Shown here: piece after piece, positions 48,701 to 59,789 of the stretch
Numbering within the stretch: the first letter of the stretch is position 1
Layout of the letters: each line of letters begins with the position of its first letter
Assembly (NCBI GenBank): GCA_030268105.1
Contig: BSDZ01000031.1
Location: 744,001 to 808,000 of the forward strand
Origin: Volvox africanus
Taxonomy: Eukaryota > Chlorophyta > Chlorophyceae > Chlamydomonadales > Volvocaceae
DNA: 64,000 bases
Reading direction: 5' to 3'
Made by a program: the position numbers and the translations under genes
Notes under the pieces: generated by a model
Seen by the model: the letters and a program-made list of their open reading frames with translations, nothing else
Told to the model about the DNA's origin: nothing
Databases searched by the model: none

Positions 48701-49950
48701 TGACAAGCATCCAACAACTTTCAGGTTGAGAGCCCACTGTGAAACCCCAATCGCTAATCCTGTGGGGATCATACAAACCCCAAGTTTGTGCCCAGCCGCG
48801 TTTAAGCTTCTATCGGCCCCATCCTTACTTGCTCCTTCTCCATGACATCCTCGGTGGTTGGGGATATTTCATCAACCATCTCCTGGATATTACGGCCCAG
48901 AATGGCGTACACACGAGGTTGCTCAGGTCGTGGCCTGCCGTCGTGTCCAGTGCCGCCGCCGCCGCCACCGGCAGCGGCGGCTCCTCCAAATGCGCTCACT
49001 GGGCGGTGATCAGCCGCACCGCGCGCGGCACCAGAGACTGTGCCTCCTGCTGCTGCAGCTATTGCATTGTTGCGGTCATTGCCATGTCCTCCTGCAGCTT
49101 TGTCCTTAGCTGTCGCCTTGCCGTTGGCCCGCTGTTGCTGTTGTTGTTGCTGCTGCTGCTGTTCATATGGACGTCCTTGCTCTTGTTGCTGATACTGCTC
49201 TAGCTGTTGTTGATGCTGGTGCTGCGGTACAGGCCCCCAACGTCCCAAGTGTTGTTGTTGCTGCTGCTGGCTGGACCACCCGCCATGCGATGCGGCCCTG
49301 CCCTCGGTGTCAGTGGTCCACTGCCCCTCCTTGACCAGCTCCTTGCCCCGCTCACCTCTAGCTGATCTTCCATCCTCCTCGTTCGTCCTTCTCCCAGAAG
49401 TTCCCGCGGCCCAAGATTCCGGTTCCGGAGCCGCACCGTCGTTGCGGCGCTGACCCAGATCACCATTGCCGGAGCCCCGTCCCGTGGGATGCCCCGACTC
49501 TTTCATGCCCGACCGCCTGCTATCACTCCGTACACCGGCGGGCGCTTCCATGAAGTGCTGACGGTGCTCCTCCCGACTGCCATCACCCCCTCCCGCACCC
49601 CCATAATCACGTTTGCGAGTTTGCCCGGTATGAGCTGCTTGCGTCGCCGGAGACCTGCGACCTCCCAAGTTTGAAGGAGGTGGCCCTGGCGCCTGCATAT
49701 AGCCTAGCGATTGGTTTGGCTGGGGCACGTATTGGCCATAGAACTGCACAGCTCCAGGTATTATAAGCTGTCCATGACCAATAAGGGGCCCAAGCATCGG
49801 AATCTGCTGAGCATAAGGTATCCCTGTTTGGAAGGCCATGTTTCCCGGAAAGGCAAGGGCTCCTGAAGGCAAACGAAAAGGAACGGTTTCTTTCTCCAGA
49901 AACTGAAACCATGATATACAAGTAGCATCAGACCAATTATGGGTGTCCAA
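45748..49950 (-). CDS. non-canonical poly(A) RNA polymerase, TRF4/5 (PAPD5/7) type
   Basis: Nuclear nucleotidyltransferase that adds short A tails to RNAs marked for exosome decay (TRAMP complex). Exons, high to low: 48829-49950, 48513-48607, 47853-47955, 47496-47678, 46893-47027, 46481-46676, 46223-46285, 45748-45929 (TAA). All phases agree, about 692 residues. 'VEPFGSYMYGG' then 'CGLGTKSSDIDVVLVG' is the G-S...D-x-D catalytic core. 'GVSVDISVAGMSG' carries the third acidic residue. 'YPALRPLVLVLK'-type sequence (here FPALRPLVLVLKSYM), 'KGGISSYGLTYMVMAHL' and 'IDPLTGRNVTEGTFRSQEV' complete the PAP-associated domain. The first visible exon is a 370-residue Gln/Gly/Arg-rich N-terminus with poly-Gln. 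The C-terminus ends with an acidic stretch and KRAR, a possible nuclear signal. The start is uncertain: a 52-base upstream exon (50109-50160) is possible. Confidence 0.92.
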
Positions 49951-51621
49951 TGTGTGGACAACGTCCTGGGAGCCAACGAAACATAACAGCAGAAGCCGGC
50001 AAGGTGCCTCCGTGGACGAAGGATGTTTTAAGCTGGGTCTTAACCGGGTCTTAACAAAGCCTTAACGTTTATGCAACCCATGTTTTAATGTTACTAAGAC
50101 GGTCTTACCAGCTGGGAACGGCAGGGGAAATCCACCAGCCTGTCCATGACCATAAACCTGCTGATACATTTAACAGTATAGGATAATCACCTAAGAATTA
50201 AATTCTCTAACCTAGTCGGCCAGGTAGCATGAACTATATGCCAGAACCCTGACGATGGTTCGATATAAAGCACTGTCGAGGTCCCTACGCAGAGAAGGAC
50301 TATAAGGACTCTATGATTTTGCAGGGATTGAAAGCGGCTCATGCATCACAGTCATATCAGGATTCGTGCGCCGTACGCATGTGCATCCAATTCAAGAATG
50401 CGTGAAAAACTTTGCTCTCCATCCAAATTTGATGAAACTACAGGCATTCGTCCGGTAAGAATGGACAATTACAGGCGTAGTGTGCCTAACTTGCCGATGA
50501 TGGCAGTTCCTCCCAAGCTTCGGTCGACTGTCGGTCAACTGACAGCATGTCATGACAGGCAAGATTTGTAGGGTAGGACCGAGCGAAACATATGTACAGG
50601 ACATGTGGTACATTTAAAATTTCTTCATGAGGTACCGGTACCGCGTAGCGTGGATAATGCCTTGTTCACATCTTCACCTTGCTCTGCATGCAGCTTTCCT
50701 GCGTAGCTGCAACAATATACAACTTCATGCTCTCCCCTTCTCATACTTGAACCCATCTTACTGCATTATTGCCGGATGCCATTCTCAATGTCTACCTGTC
50801 TTGTACTACCTTAAACAGGACACACTTTCGCATGTCATCTTCACGCCGTCCGTTTCGCGACCCACGCCGCCGAATAGCGGCACGCTACATATTACATGCG
50901 CCTTGGCAGCTAATTGCGTGGAGTACAATAGCCGCTGAGTAGCTGCACGCACCACCACCATCATCCACACCTTGTGTGCGACAGGCTGTCGCCACCGGCC
51001 GTACATAACCCACGCGTACATCTAACCCCCTCATGATACCTCCTTACACCCCAGGAAGCTCAACCGCTGGCGGAGGGGCGAAACGTGTGCCGCCTCTTGG
51101 CGACGGCTGCTTCATCTCCCTCACACCCAACACGGGCCAACAATACTGAACTCCGGCGCAGAGCGCAGAGCACCCCGGTATACTTTCCTACGGTAACTGT
51201 GGCGATAAGGCGAAATAGAGCAGTCACGAATCTGGGCGTGCCAGGTACCGTCCTCCTCCTCATGTGACCCCTCCATATGGCATAAATCATCACCGGGGTC
51301 GGATCGGCTGATGACTCCTCGACACTCCCAAACGTCCTTTCCCACCCCCTCTTTTTCCCCCGGCTTCTCACTACTGCCAATACATATCTTGGGGGAAGGC
51401 TGGCCCTGTTCGCGGGATCTTCCATCTGCACGCAAGTACGGACACCATGATGCACACAAGTGCTCAGAAGACGATTATTTAACTTAAGCGGTGGGTGGCG
51501 ATACTTCTTATGCTATCCCAGGAGGCTTGGTTCACGTTATGTCGAATGCTACAATCAATATTTTTCAAACGTCTTTTCGCGAGGGCTAGCCACATAAGCC
51601 GCACAGGTCCATGATCTGTCG
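49951..51621. other. spacer with doubtful small frames
   Basis: It may hold the 5' exons of the poly(A) polymerase gene (52-base candidate at 50109-50160 reading 'VYGHGQAGGFPLPFPA'). A plus-strand frame 50398-50571 has varied composition but no match. Frames on both strands at 51050-51460 are open without a preference between them. Confidence 0.35.
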
Positions 51622-53615
51622 TTAAATCGCAAATGCTCCGCTATTCCTCGTGGCTGGCGACCCTCCGGAAAGCCCAGGGTCAGGCACCAGGAACAGGGCC
51701 CGGTACGCCCCGCACCAGCCGCCCTCGCAAGAACCAACAGCAGCAACAGCATTGAGGAACTCCTGGAGGCGTCTGGACGTCCGAATCGTGATCCTACGTT
51801 CCTATGACTCCCTAGTAAGCCCAGTTGGGAACTGTGCTTACTAGGAAGTCATAGGGAACTGGCAGTACGCTAGCCTTTCCTCCGTCTTTTAGAACCGCTG
51901 CTCACCTCCCCTAGCCCAACTCCGTCCCCACTTTCCTCCTCTCTCCCCCCCGAGAGTTGAATCCGCCCCGCCCTTTCCGCAGGTTTTTATGGCACTCACC
52001 TCTTCCAGTGCAGGTTGTCCCACCACATTCGTTCCCAGCTGTCGTTCACCAACCGGGGCCCACCGCCCAACTACAGTAACGTCAGTCAGGGTTGAAGCAC
52101 GCGGTGCGACAAGCTTTCAGCGTAGACTTTCGATGTGGGTGAATACTTCTATTCATAATGTTAGTGTTGGAAACGATAGAGAGAGAGGGTGTGTATATGT
52201 GTGTGCATATCGAAAACTCTAAACAGGATGTAGAACAAAGTGTCTGTGTTTGCAGCTCTGTTCATAACGGCACTCCATAGCTCAGAGATGCACGAACAAC
52301 TTCTATGACGGGGCGCCTGACTCCGTAGCAATGGACGTTTGCGTATTCAGAATGCGGTCGGGGGACGCGCGTGCAGGAGGTTAAGCAGCAGGGCGAGGTT
52401 ACCAAGGCAGGTGTTGGATTGCAGATTCCAAGAACCGCGATCTGGGTCAAGATTGCAATCGGATATCATGACATAAAATGGAGTGCGGCGGACTCCCAGA
52501 ACTGAAGGTCACTCCAGGGAGCCACGTCGCTAGCTCGTTGAAGGGGACCCCCAAGAGCATATGCACCCCGAGTACGTACCAGCCACATGTGCGGCTTCTT
52601 GCCCTGCAGCGCCTCACGACGCATGCCCTGCTCGTTGCAGCACGCGGCGATGTAGTCCGGACTGCGGAATGTCATGACGTAGGGCCCAAAGTCAGCATCG
52701 CGTGTAACCCCGGACGCCGCAAGTGGCGATTTTGGTTGCGGAGGAGCAATTTGAACATTATACTTACTCCCATTTTCGGACGTGAAGCTCACTCCCAAAG
52801 AACTTGCCGGGAAACATATGAGCTAGTAGGGCCGTCTACGTAGAGCCGCCAGGAAGAAATGAAAAACCGTCACGAGACCAGCCCATCAGTACCAAGTTTA
52901 TATCATTCATGGAAAGGTTCTTAGAATCAGAAATGGGGCAGATCTTTAATTCGATCAATCGCGATAAGCTGCGCTTACGTTCGTTGCCAAGAAAAAAGCA
53001 CCGAAGACCTCCGCACTCGCATGCGGAATAGACGCTGGACCTTTATAGACATTAAGAGCTAGGTTGAAGGGTGGCTCCTCATCCATTTTCGATTGCTGAC
53101 TCTAGTCGCCTCTTTGCAGCAGTCGTGCGTCTCAAAGTCGCCCAAGCAGCTCAGTGTTACTGAGGCAAAATTCTAATAATCTTAATGCTCCTTAAAGAAT
53201 ATGACAATTACTTATCCAGAGTCATACATCGGTATGGAAAGGCAATACTCAGTGTACGTCAATGACTGGAGCGTGGCACAACTACAACATCGCGCAGTAA
53301 GGACATTAATGAGAGGCCCCCAACACACCAGTTTTCAAGTATAGATTTCGCTTGCCGAAACGTACATTAATGTTCTGGCTCTCTGCTGAACCCCACTTTG
53401 TAACTGAAAATTAAGAAGATCCTCTAGCGATACCTTTATCATGATATCATTAGTGCAGCTTAGGAATATTAGGTCGAAATATATATGAACTAATAAGGTG
53501 TTCGGTAGGCGAGACAGGATGCCATCGTCGGGAGCAGAAGCGCTTACCTTTTCAGGTACTTTAAATTGTCTAGGCAAAACAATTGGATTCCTCATGGGTA
53601 CTGCGTTGGGGTCTT
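51622..53615 (-). CDS. multi-exon gene of unknown family (5' end not resolved)
   Basis: Exons, high to low: 53548-53615, 52768-52835, 52580-52661, 52000-52070, 51622-51772 (TAA). All five junctions agree in phase with good GT-AG sites, which is unlikely by chance. The joined protein has no low-complexity runs. It contains 'MRNPIVLPRQFKVPEK', 'LLAHMFPGKFFGSELHVRKW', 'DPDYIAACCNEQGMRREALQ', 'GKKPHMWL', 'NDSWERMWWDNLHWKR' and 'LQEFLNAVAAVGSCEGGWC'. The aromatic-rich 'MWWDNLHW' and the Cys pair look like parts of a folded domain, but I cannot name the family. The first exon begins two bases into a codon, so more exons lie to the right, before 54281. The intron 52662-52767 is open in frame with the exon that follows it, so its retention would not stop translation at that side. 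Confidence 0.6.
51801..51855. repeat. 55-base near-perfect hairpin in an intron
   Basis: Arms at 51801-51820 and 51836-51855 pair over 20 bases with one mismatch. The 15-base loop holds its own five-base inverted repeat (cagtt...aactg, 822-826 and 830-834). The hairpin lies in the last intron of the unidentified gene, close to its acceptor. Confidence 0.92.
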
Positions 53616-54281
53616 CTGAACGGGTTAGTTTATGACTATAATGTTTGGATTGAAGCTCGACGAACGCTCGAATAGCTATTAATTGGCATGATGATAGTAA
53701 ACACGAAGCCCAATTAGCGATACATGGGCAAATGCCATCTTGGGGCTGTTGCGCCTTATGAATTGTCGGTCTAGGCACACAACACACGTCGATGCAAAGC
53801 TTGCAGCATCTACTAGCAGCTTGGCGACCGAACTCGCAACTTACATCTTATTATTTCTCGTGTGAGCGGACTCGTTGTCGTAGTTGTCCAACCCGGACGC
53901 AGCTGTCGCGTGTTTCTTCCGTGTGCGTTCCACACAAGGACACAAAAACACAGTGCGGCCATCAGGAAAATATCGAAGCGCCGATCTATTCACTGTGCAT
54001 TATCCTTCCATTATCGATCTAAGTGGCATGTGAGGACGAGCGGCAGAGAGTACCAATACTACCAATAATCCAAATTGCTAAAACCAATCCGAGCCAATCA
54101 TCCGCTGCCACAATCGAAGTTCTATTCGTTGTTAATGCATGTCTTGAGGCGCACTCACGTCCCCCAGCCTACACGCACGCTAACACGCATGTACACAATC
54201 CATCCAAACTACCCGCGTGGTATTGCTCGTCCCAATTGGTTCGGTTCATTTTAACCGCCCCATCTTTGGAATCCGACCCAC
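53616..54281. promoter_or_regulatory. divergent region between the unidentified gene and the CLC gene
   Basis: AT-rich sequence with no clear element. It should contain the 5' exons or promoter of the minus-strand gene and the promoter of the CLC gene. Confidence 0.35.
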
Positions 54282-57200
54282 ATGCAAAACCAACATGATC
54301 GGTCGACAGAACCAAGGGAATATTCGCGGTTCTTTGACGGTTACGACGACGAGGATCCCTACGTGAACGGCGCCGCTGCCGCCAATGACCCACTCCTGGG
54401 CGGCGTGAACCGGCGTGGTGGCGGCGGCAGTGGGGGCGATAGCGGCGGCAGCGGAGGCGGAGGCGGAGGCGGAGGCGTCGATGACGAGCCAGACACGGCA
54501 ATTTCTTGGCGAAGAGCCTGGCGGGCCTTATTTAAGGTACCGTCACCGCCCTCCTGCCTGTGGGCTTTAAGGATCGTGGCAGGACGGGTTGGGACTGTCT
54601 GGAGCTCCGAAACTCCCGCTATCGCATTCTGCATGTCAGAGTTTGCGGGCCTCTTCGAACTCATACAGATCGCCCGTCATTCATCCTGCATGTCGGTCTG
54701 TCCCCATGTCCTGCCTGTCGGTCTGTCGGTCGGTCAGTTACCGTGGCGAACCTCATTCGATGTGCCACTGATTCCCTGTCCACCGCATCTCCCCCCTACC
54801 GGGACCTCAGAAGGGAAACGATGTGGAGAGTGCGCGAGTGAACCACAACTTCACACCGGAAGGCATGTGTCGGGAGGGGTGTGAGACGGCGGGGGCGGGG
54901 AGTTGGGGTCGTGTTTGAGTTGGGGAGGGCGGACCGGGAGAGTATCAGTTGACAATCAGACCAATCATGAGTAGGCAAATATAATAAGGGGAGATATATG
55001 GTTGTACTTAGTGGATCAGGTACTAGGGTTTATAAGCCTTAATAAAAACCCTGTGGGGCCCTTAAACGGTCGCCGGCAAAATGTTCTCACTTGCTTGCAA
55101 AATTCTGCTTTCATTTAGCCAGTTCAGTAATCGATTTGATTTCTTTTCGTTGCTATGACCCCCTTTCTTGACAGGTTCAGTGGTAGCTCCATGCATATCT
55201 GAAAGCATTATGTATTATTATTATGATCATTCCTCATATTGTTATTTTTTTGTTGTATCAGGGCTCGTATTTTGGCCTTTGCAGAGCGGGCCAAGTTGGC
55301 AAATGTGGAGTCCATCGACTACCTGGCGCCCAACAGTGCCACATACCGCAAGTGGCTTGCGAGGCAGCCGTACCGCCGCAGCTGGGACCGCTGGGTGATG
55401 ATGGGCGCCATTGGAGTGGCCACGGGGCTGGTGGCGCACCTCCTGGACACCGTGAGTTGGGCGGGGAGGGAGAGAGGGAGTGGGGGAGGGATTGGGAGAG
55501 AGGAGGGATTGGAAGGAAAGGGGGAAGCGATTAGGAGGGAGGGAGGCATTGGGAGGGATTGGGAGGGTGAGACGGACGGACGGACGGATAGACGGCGGCC
55601 TGCCTGCCTGACGCTGCACGTTCATACGCCTCATCTCCCTTGTTATTTCTTCTGTTTGCCTGCCGCGCCGTACTGTGCTGTGCCAGATGATTGGATTGCT
55701 GGCGCGGTTCAAGTACGGCATCACGCGATGGCTACTGCAGTACACGAACGTGGCAGTCGCCTTGCTGTTTAATGTGCGGGGGTAGTGAGTGTGTGTGTAT
55801 GTGTACGTATAAGGGTATGGGGGAGGGAATGGCAGGGGACTGGGGTGGTAAGGGAAATGGGAAAAGGGGGTTGGGGGAAGGGGGGGACTTCTGGAGAGGG
55901 ATGAGGGATGGGGAGATACATGACATCGTCGCAGAAGTTCCTCTCTTTCCTACCCTCCTCCCCCCCAGTCTCCCCCAGCTTTCAGGTTTCGTGTTTTCCA
56001 CTTCAGTGAACCCAACAATATTTACGCGGTACCGTTTCGCCGACACCCGTAGCCAGGCCAGTTGCCTTAGTTCCGGCTTCTATTCGCGGTGGCCTCAGCG
56101 GCTACCTAGTTAACGTTCAAATGTTTTCATCTTCCCTACCTTGAGGACGGAGCTACACGTCTTCCTCCACCATCGCGGTTACTCATGGTTTACAGCAGCG
56201 TTTACAGCGGTACCGTATCTCGTGTTTATTCGTCTTTCCCCCTTTCTCGGCCCCCCTTTTCTCCCTCTCTCTCTCACACACATCTTTCTTTTCCCCTCTG
56301 ACCCCCGCAATGCCTCTCTCGACCCCTTACGCTCTGCTGGGGGATGTCCAGTGCCTTCACACTCACTCGTCGTACTCTTCTCCCGTCGTACTTCTCTCCC
56401 AGCGACCCTAGAGTGCTCATCATCATGTACACATGTACACATATGCATACACACATATGTATATACATATGTATACCATTTTTTAATAATATAAATTTAA
56501 ATATTCTACTTAGTTTATTCATGTATGTGTTGTTGGTATGCATTCACTCATGTACATGATGGGTTTTCGCCCCTCCCCGTTTTCAATCCTTTCGGTCTAC
56601 CTACAGGTGACTGTCAGTGTCGTACTGGTGGCTGCCAGCAGTGTGGCGGTTATCGGTTGGGCTGCCGAGGCCCAGGGCAGCGGGGTGCCTGAGGTGATGG
56701 CGTACTTGAACGGCTGCATGCTGCCCAAGGTGAGGGCGGGCCCATCAAATGTCCAGTGCCTAATGAAAGTTACTCAGGACAGTGAGTGTAGAGGCAATTA
56801 GGTATGATATATATGATACGATATGATATATAGGAAAGGATATATAGGATAGGATAGGATAGGATAGGAGAAGAAAACACGTGGATTCTTGGACGGAATT
56901 CATGGACATACACATACCGCTGGGAGGTGGGGGAGGTGGAGTGGATGCATGGCGAGCCTCATCGGATTGGATGAGTACGACACGAGCTTGAGCTCGGCTC
57001 GAAATCCCTTCTGGTCACCGGGGGTCAAACGCAGGGTTGGAAAGACTTAGGGAGCCCTTTTGATTGAGAACGTTTTCATTTGCCAATTAGTCGGCGGGGT
57101 TATGTGTGGGTGAGTATTTTAGGGTTTTATTGTCGTAATCCCGAGCCCCTAACGTCACGCAGTGTCACCTGTTCGAATCGCACTGGTGTCTGACCTTATT

Positions 57201-59118
57201 TTATCAATATTATCACCACCACCACCACCAAAACGCAATAAAACAGCAACACCAACACGACCACATTCCCACCATCACCATCACCTCCACCACCGCCGCC
57301 AACAGCTTTTCAACGTGGCCACTTTGGTTGTCAAGTTCCTGTCTTGCGGGTTGGTGGTGGCAAGCGGCCTACCCGTGGGTCCCGAGGGGCCTCTACTGCA
57401 CATCGGAGCGGCGATTGGGGCGGCGCTGAGTCAGGGGCATTCCACGACGCTGGGGTGAGCACCGAGCACCCATGCAGCGGCAGCAACGTAAAGGAGCTGC
57501 GGCGGTGAAGGGCTGATGAAGGGTTGGGGTTGGGGTTGGGCCAACTCACTAGGGAAAGCGAGGTAAAGGAAAGGGTACTACCGCTGCAGCACTTGTGTGC
57601 ATCTGGTTGCTTTTGGATGAAATCTACTAGCCCACAGGGTATGAGGGCGAGATACATGACCGGGGAAAAAATGGCCGGGAGGGGGAGGAGGGGAAGGGGA
57701 AGGGGAAAGGGGGACCGATGGCAACCAACCGGTTGCCAAATTAGGACTCCAGATCCACAAGCGCGCTGCTGCAGGCAGGGGCATCCGGTGATGCCGGGTG
57801 TGCGTGTGATAGGTCAACAAACCGACCCTAGGGGTGTAATGGGCTTTATGAAGGGCCGACGAATCACGTAGGGAGGGTAAAACCCACCCTCCTCGACTTT
57901 AATACGGTTGGACTCTCTCCTGTTGCGGCACTTCTCCGCCATACCCCATGACAGTGTATTTCTCCCCCCCCCCCCGGGCCCCGGGCTCCGTCATAGTCTA
58001 CAGCAGCGTCTACGGAGGTATCATGTCTCATTTATTCATCTCCCCCCACCCCCACCCCCGGTCCCCGTGCTGCTCAGGTTCAATACGGGGATGTTTAAGC
58101 GGTTCCGAAACCCGAAGGACAAGCGCGACTTTGTAACAGCGGGGGTCAGTGTGGGAGTGGCGGCGGCATTCAACGCACCCATCGGTGAGCTAGGAGGAAC
58201 CACCGTACTGCTACTGCTACAGCTACTGATGCAGTAGTCGCTGCTTATTATTATCCATATTGTTACTGCTGTTGTTATTCGTGCTGCAGCTGTGCGGGTG
58301 GGCTTAAGTCTCAGCGTGATTTGGGTTTCCCCCACCCCTCGGTGCCCTTAACTCCCGGCTCATCTCCCACACACATACACATACAAAATACACAAATACA
58401 CAAATACACACATGTTACAGGGGGGTTGCTGTTCGCCTTCGAGGAGGTCGCCTCCTTCTGGCAGCAGCGGCTGGGGTGGCAGGTCTTCTACGCCTGCATG
58501 TGCGCCACTCTGACCCTCAACCTCAGCCGGTCCGCCGGGAAGGCGCTCCAGGGAAAGGGATCCTTCGGCTGGTTCGACAAGGAGGTGGCGTTCGAGGTGA
58601 TCCCCGGGGCTGTTGGGGCGGGGGGGCGGGGAGAGGGGCGGGGAGACGTGTGTGTGTGTGTGTGATGCCATTCACATGCCAATCTGCGTGTCTGTGTCTG
58701 TGTCTGTGTCTGTGTCTGTGTCTGTGTCTGTGTCTGTGTCTGTGTCTGTGTGAGGGTACGTCCCGGAAATGAAACCAAGTTGTGTTTTTCTTGTCACCCC
58801 ATCCCCTCGGGGGCCCTTCATGTGCCGCTGTCGCATCTGGGCATGTACGGCACCTCTTTCAGCAACACCAACGCACTATCAGGTTATTTTTATTGACGAG
58901 ACCTACGATGTACGATGTACGATGTACGTTACCCGCCTCTGAGCTCCTTTCTGACTAGTTTCAATACCTGTGTTGTTCTTGTGCTATTCCTATCTCATTC
59001 GTACGGCAAGCAAATCGGGATGTCCTTTTCGAGTCACGTGTTAGCGGTGGTGCCGGCGGCTGTCATTGGTTTGTTGGCGGGCCTTGTAGCCATCGCCTTC
59101 ACCATCGCAAACATCAAG
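54282..59118 (+). CDS. CLC: CLC-family chloride channel or Cl-/H+ exchanger (partial, runs off right edge)
   Basis: A membrane anion transporter. Exons: 54282-54536, 55175-55182 (possible 8-base exon), 55262-55451, 55687-55773, 56607-56729, 57306-57454, 58078-58184, 58421-58596, 59011-59118. This gives about 400 residues; the second half and CBS domains must lie beyond the repeats. '[15 protein letters not shown]' and '[14 protein letters not shown]' are the N-terminal region. '[17 protein letters not shown]' is the GSGIPE selectivity motif. '[20 protein letters not shown]' is the second motif (G-K-x-G-P in most CLCs, here GPEGP, keeping the gating Glu that marks exchangers). '[20 protein letters not shown]' is the third motif with its Glu pair. 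Residues about 45-70 are Gly/Ser-rich. The last visible exon uses an acceptor ending CAAG and a donor that merges into a GGGACA repeat, so it is the least certain. Confidence 0.94.
58687..58752. repeat. (TGTGTC)n microsatellite
   Basis: About 11 copies in the CLC intron 58597-59010. Confidence 0.95.
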
Positions 59119-59119
59119 G

Positions 59120-59389
<270 letters not shown>

Positions 59390-59789
59390 CTACACACAAA
59401 ATTCCATGGATGTGTACGACATCTGGATTCGTTGCTTCCGCGAGCGCTAAAGCCGTTTCTCTTCAGCCTCCCCTTTCGATCGCTCGACTGAGTTGGCTAT
59501 CCAACTGCAAGATACGTCCCTGCGTGACTGCGTTCTTTAATACCCCCTGATCAGCGACCTTGGGATTACTTATAGCTTTCGTAGATTTGGGAAAGATCAA
59601 ATTCGGGCAATTTTTCAATTTGATTTTCAATCGCTTCTGAAGTTCTGATCCTCGCGTCCTAGTGGACAACGACCAACGACCTCGGTTTGTTACCGGATTC
59701 TGTTGTGATATCCTGGTTATGATCCATCCAATATCCTTTCGCTGAGGTGATGCACTCATCCCTCATCTGCCCCCCTCGTGCTCCTGTCT
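59390..59789. other. unique spacer between the two arrays in the CLC intron
   Basis: About 400 bases of unique sequence without a CLC-like exon in any frame. Confidence 0.5.

Noticed and set aside
57090..57200. B-box-like gttcgaatc near 57172
   Set aside because: No A-box or cloverleaf around it. It lies in a CLC intron.
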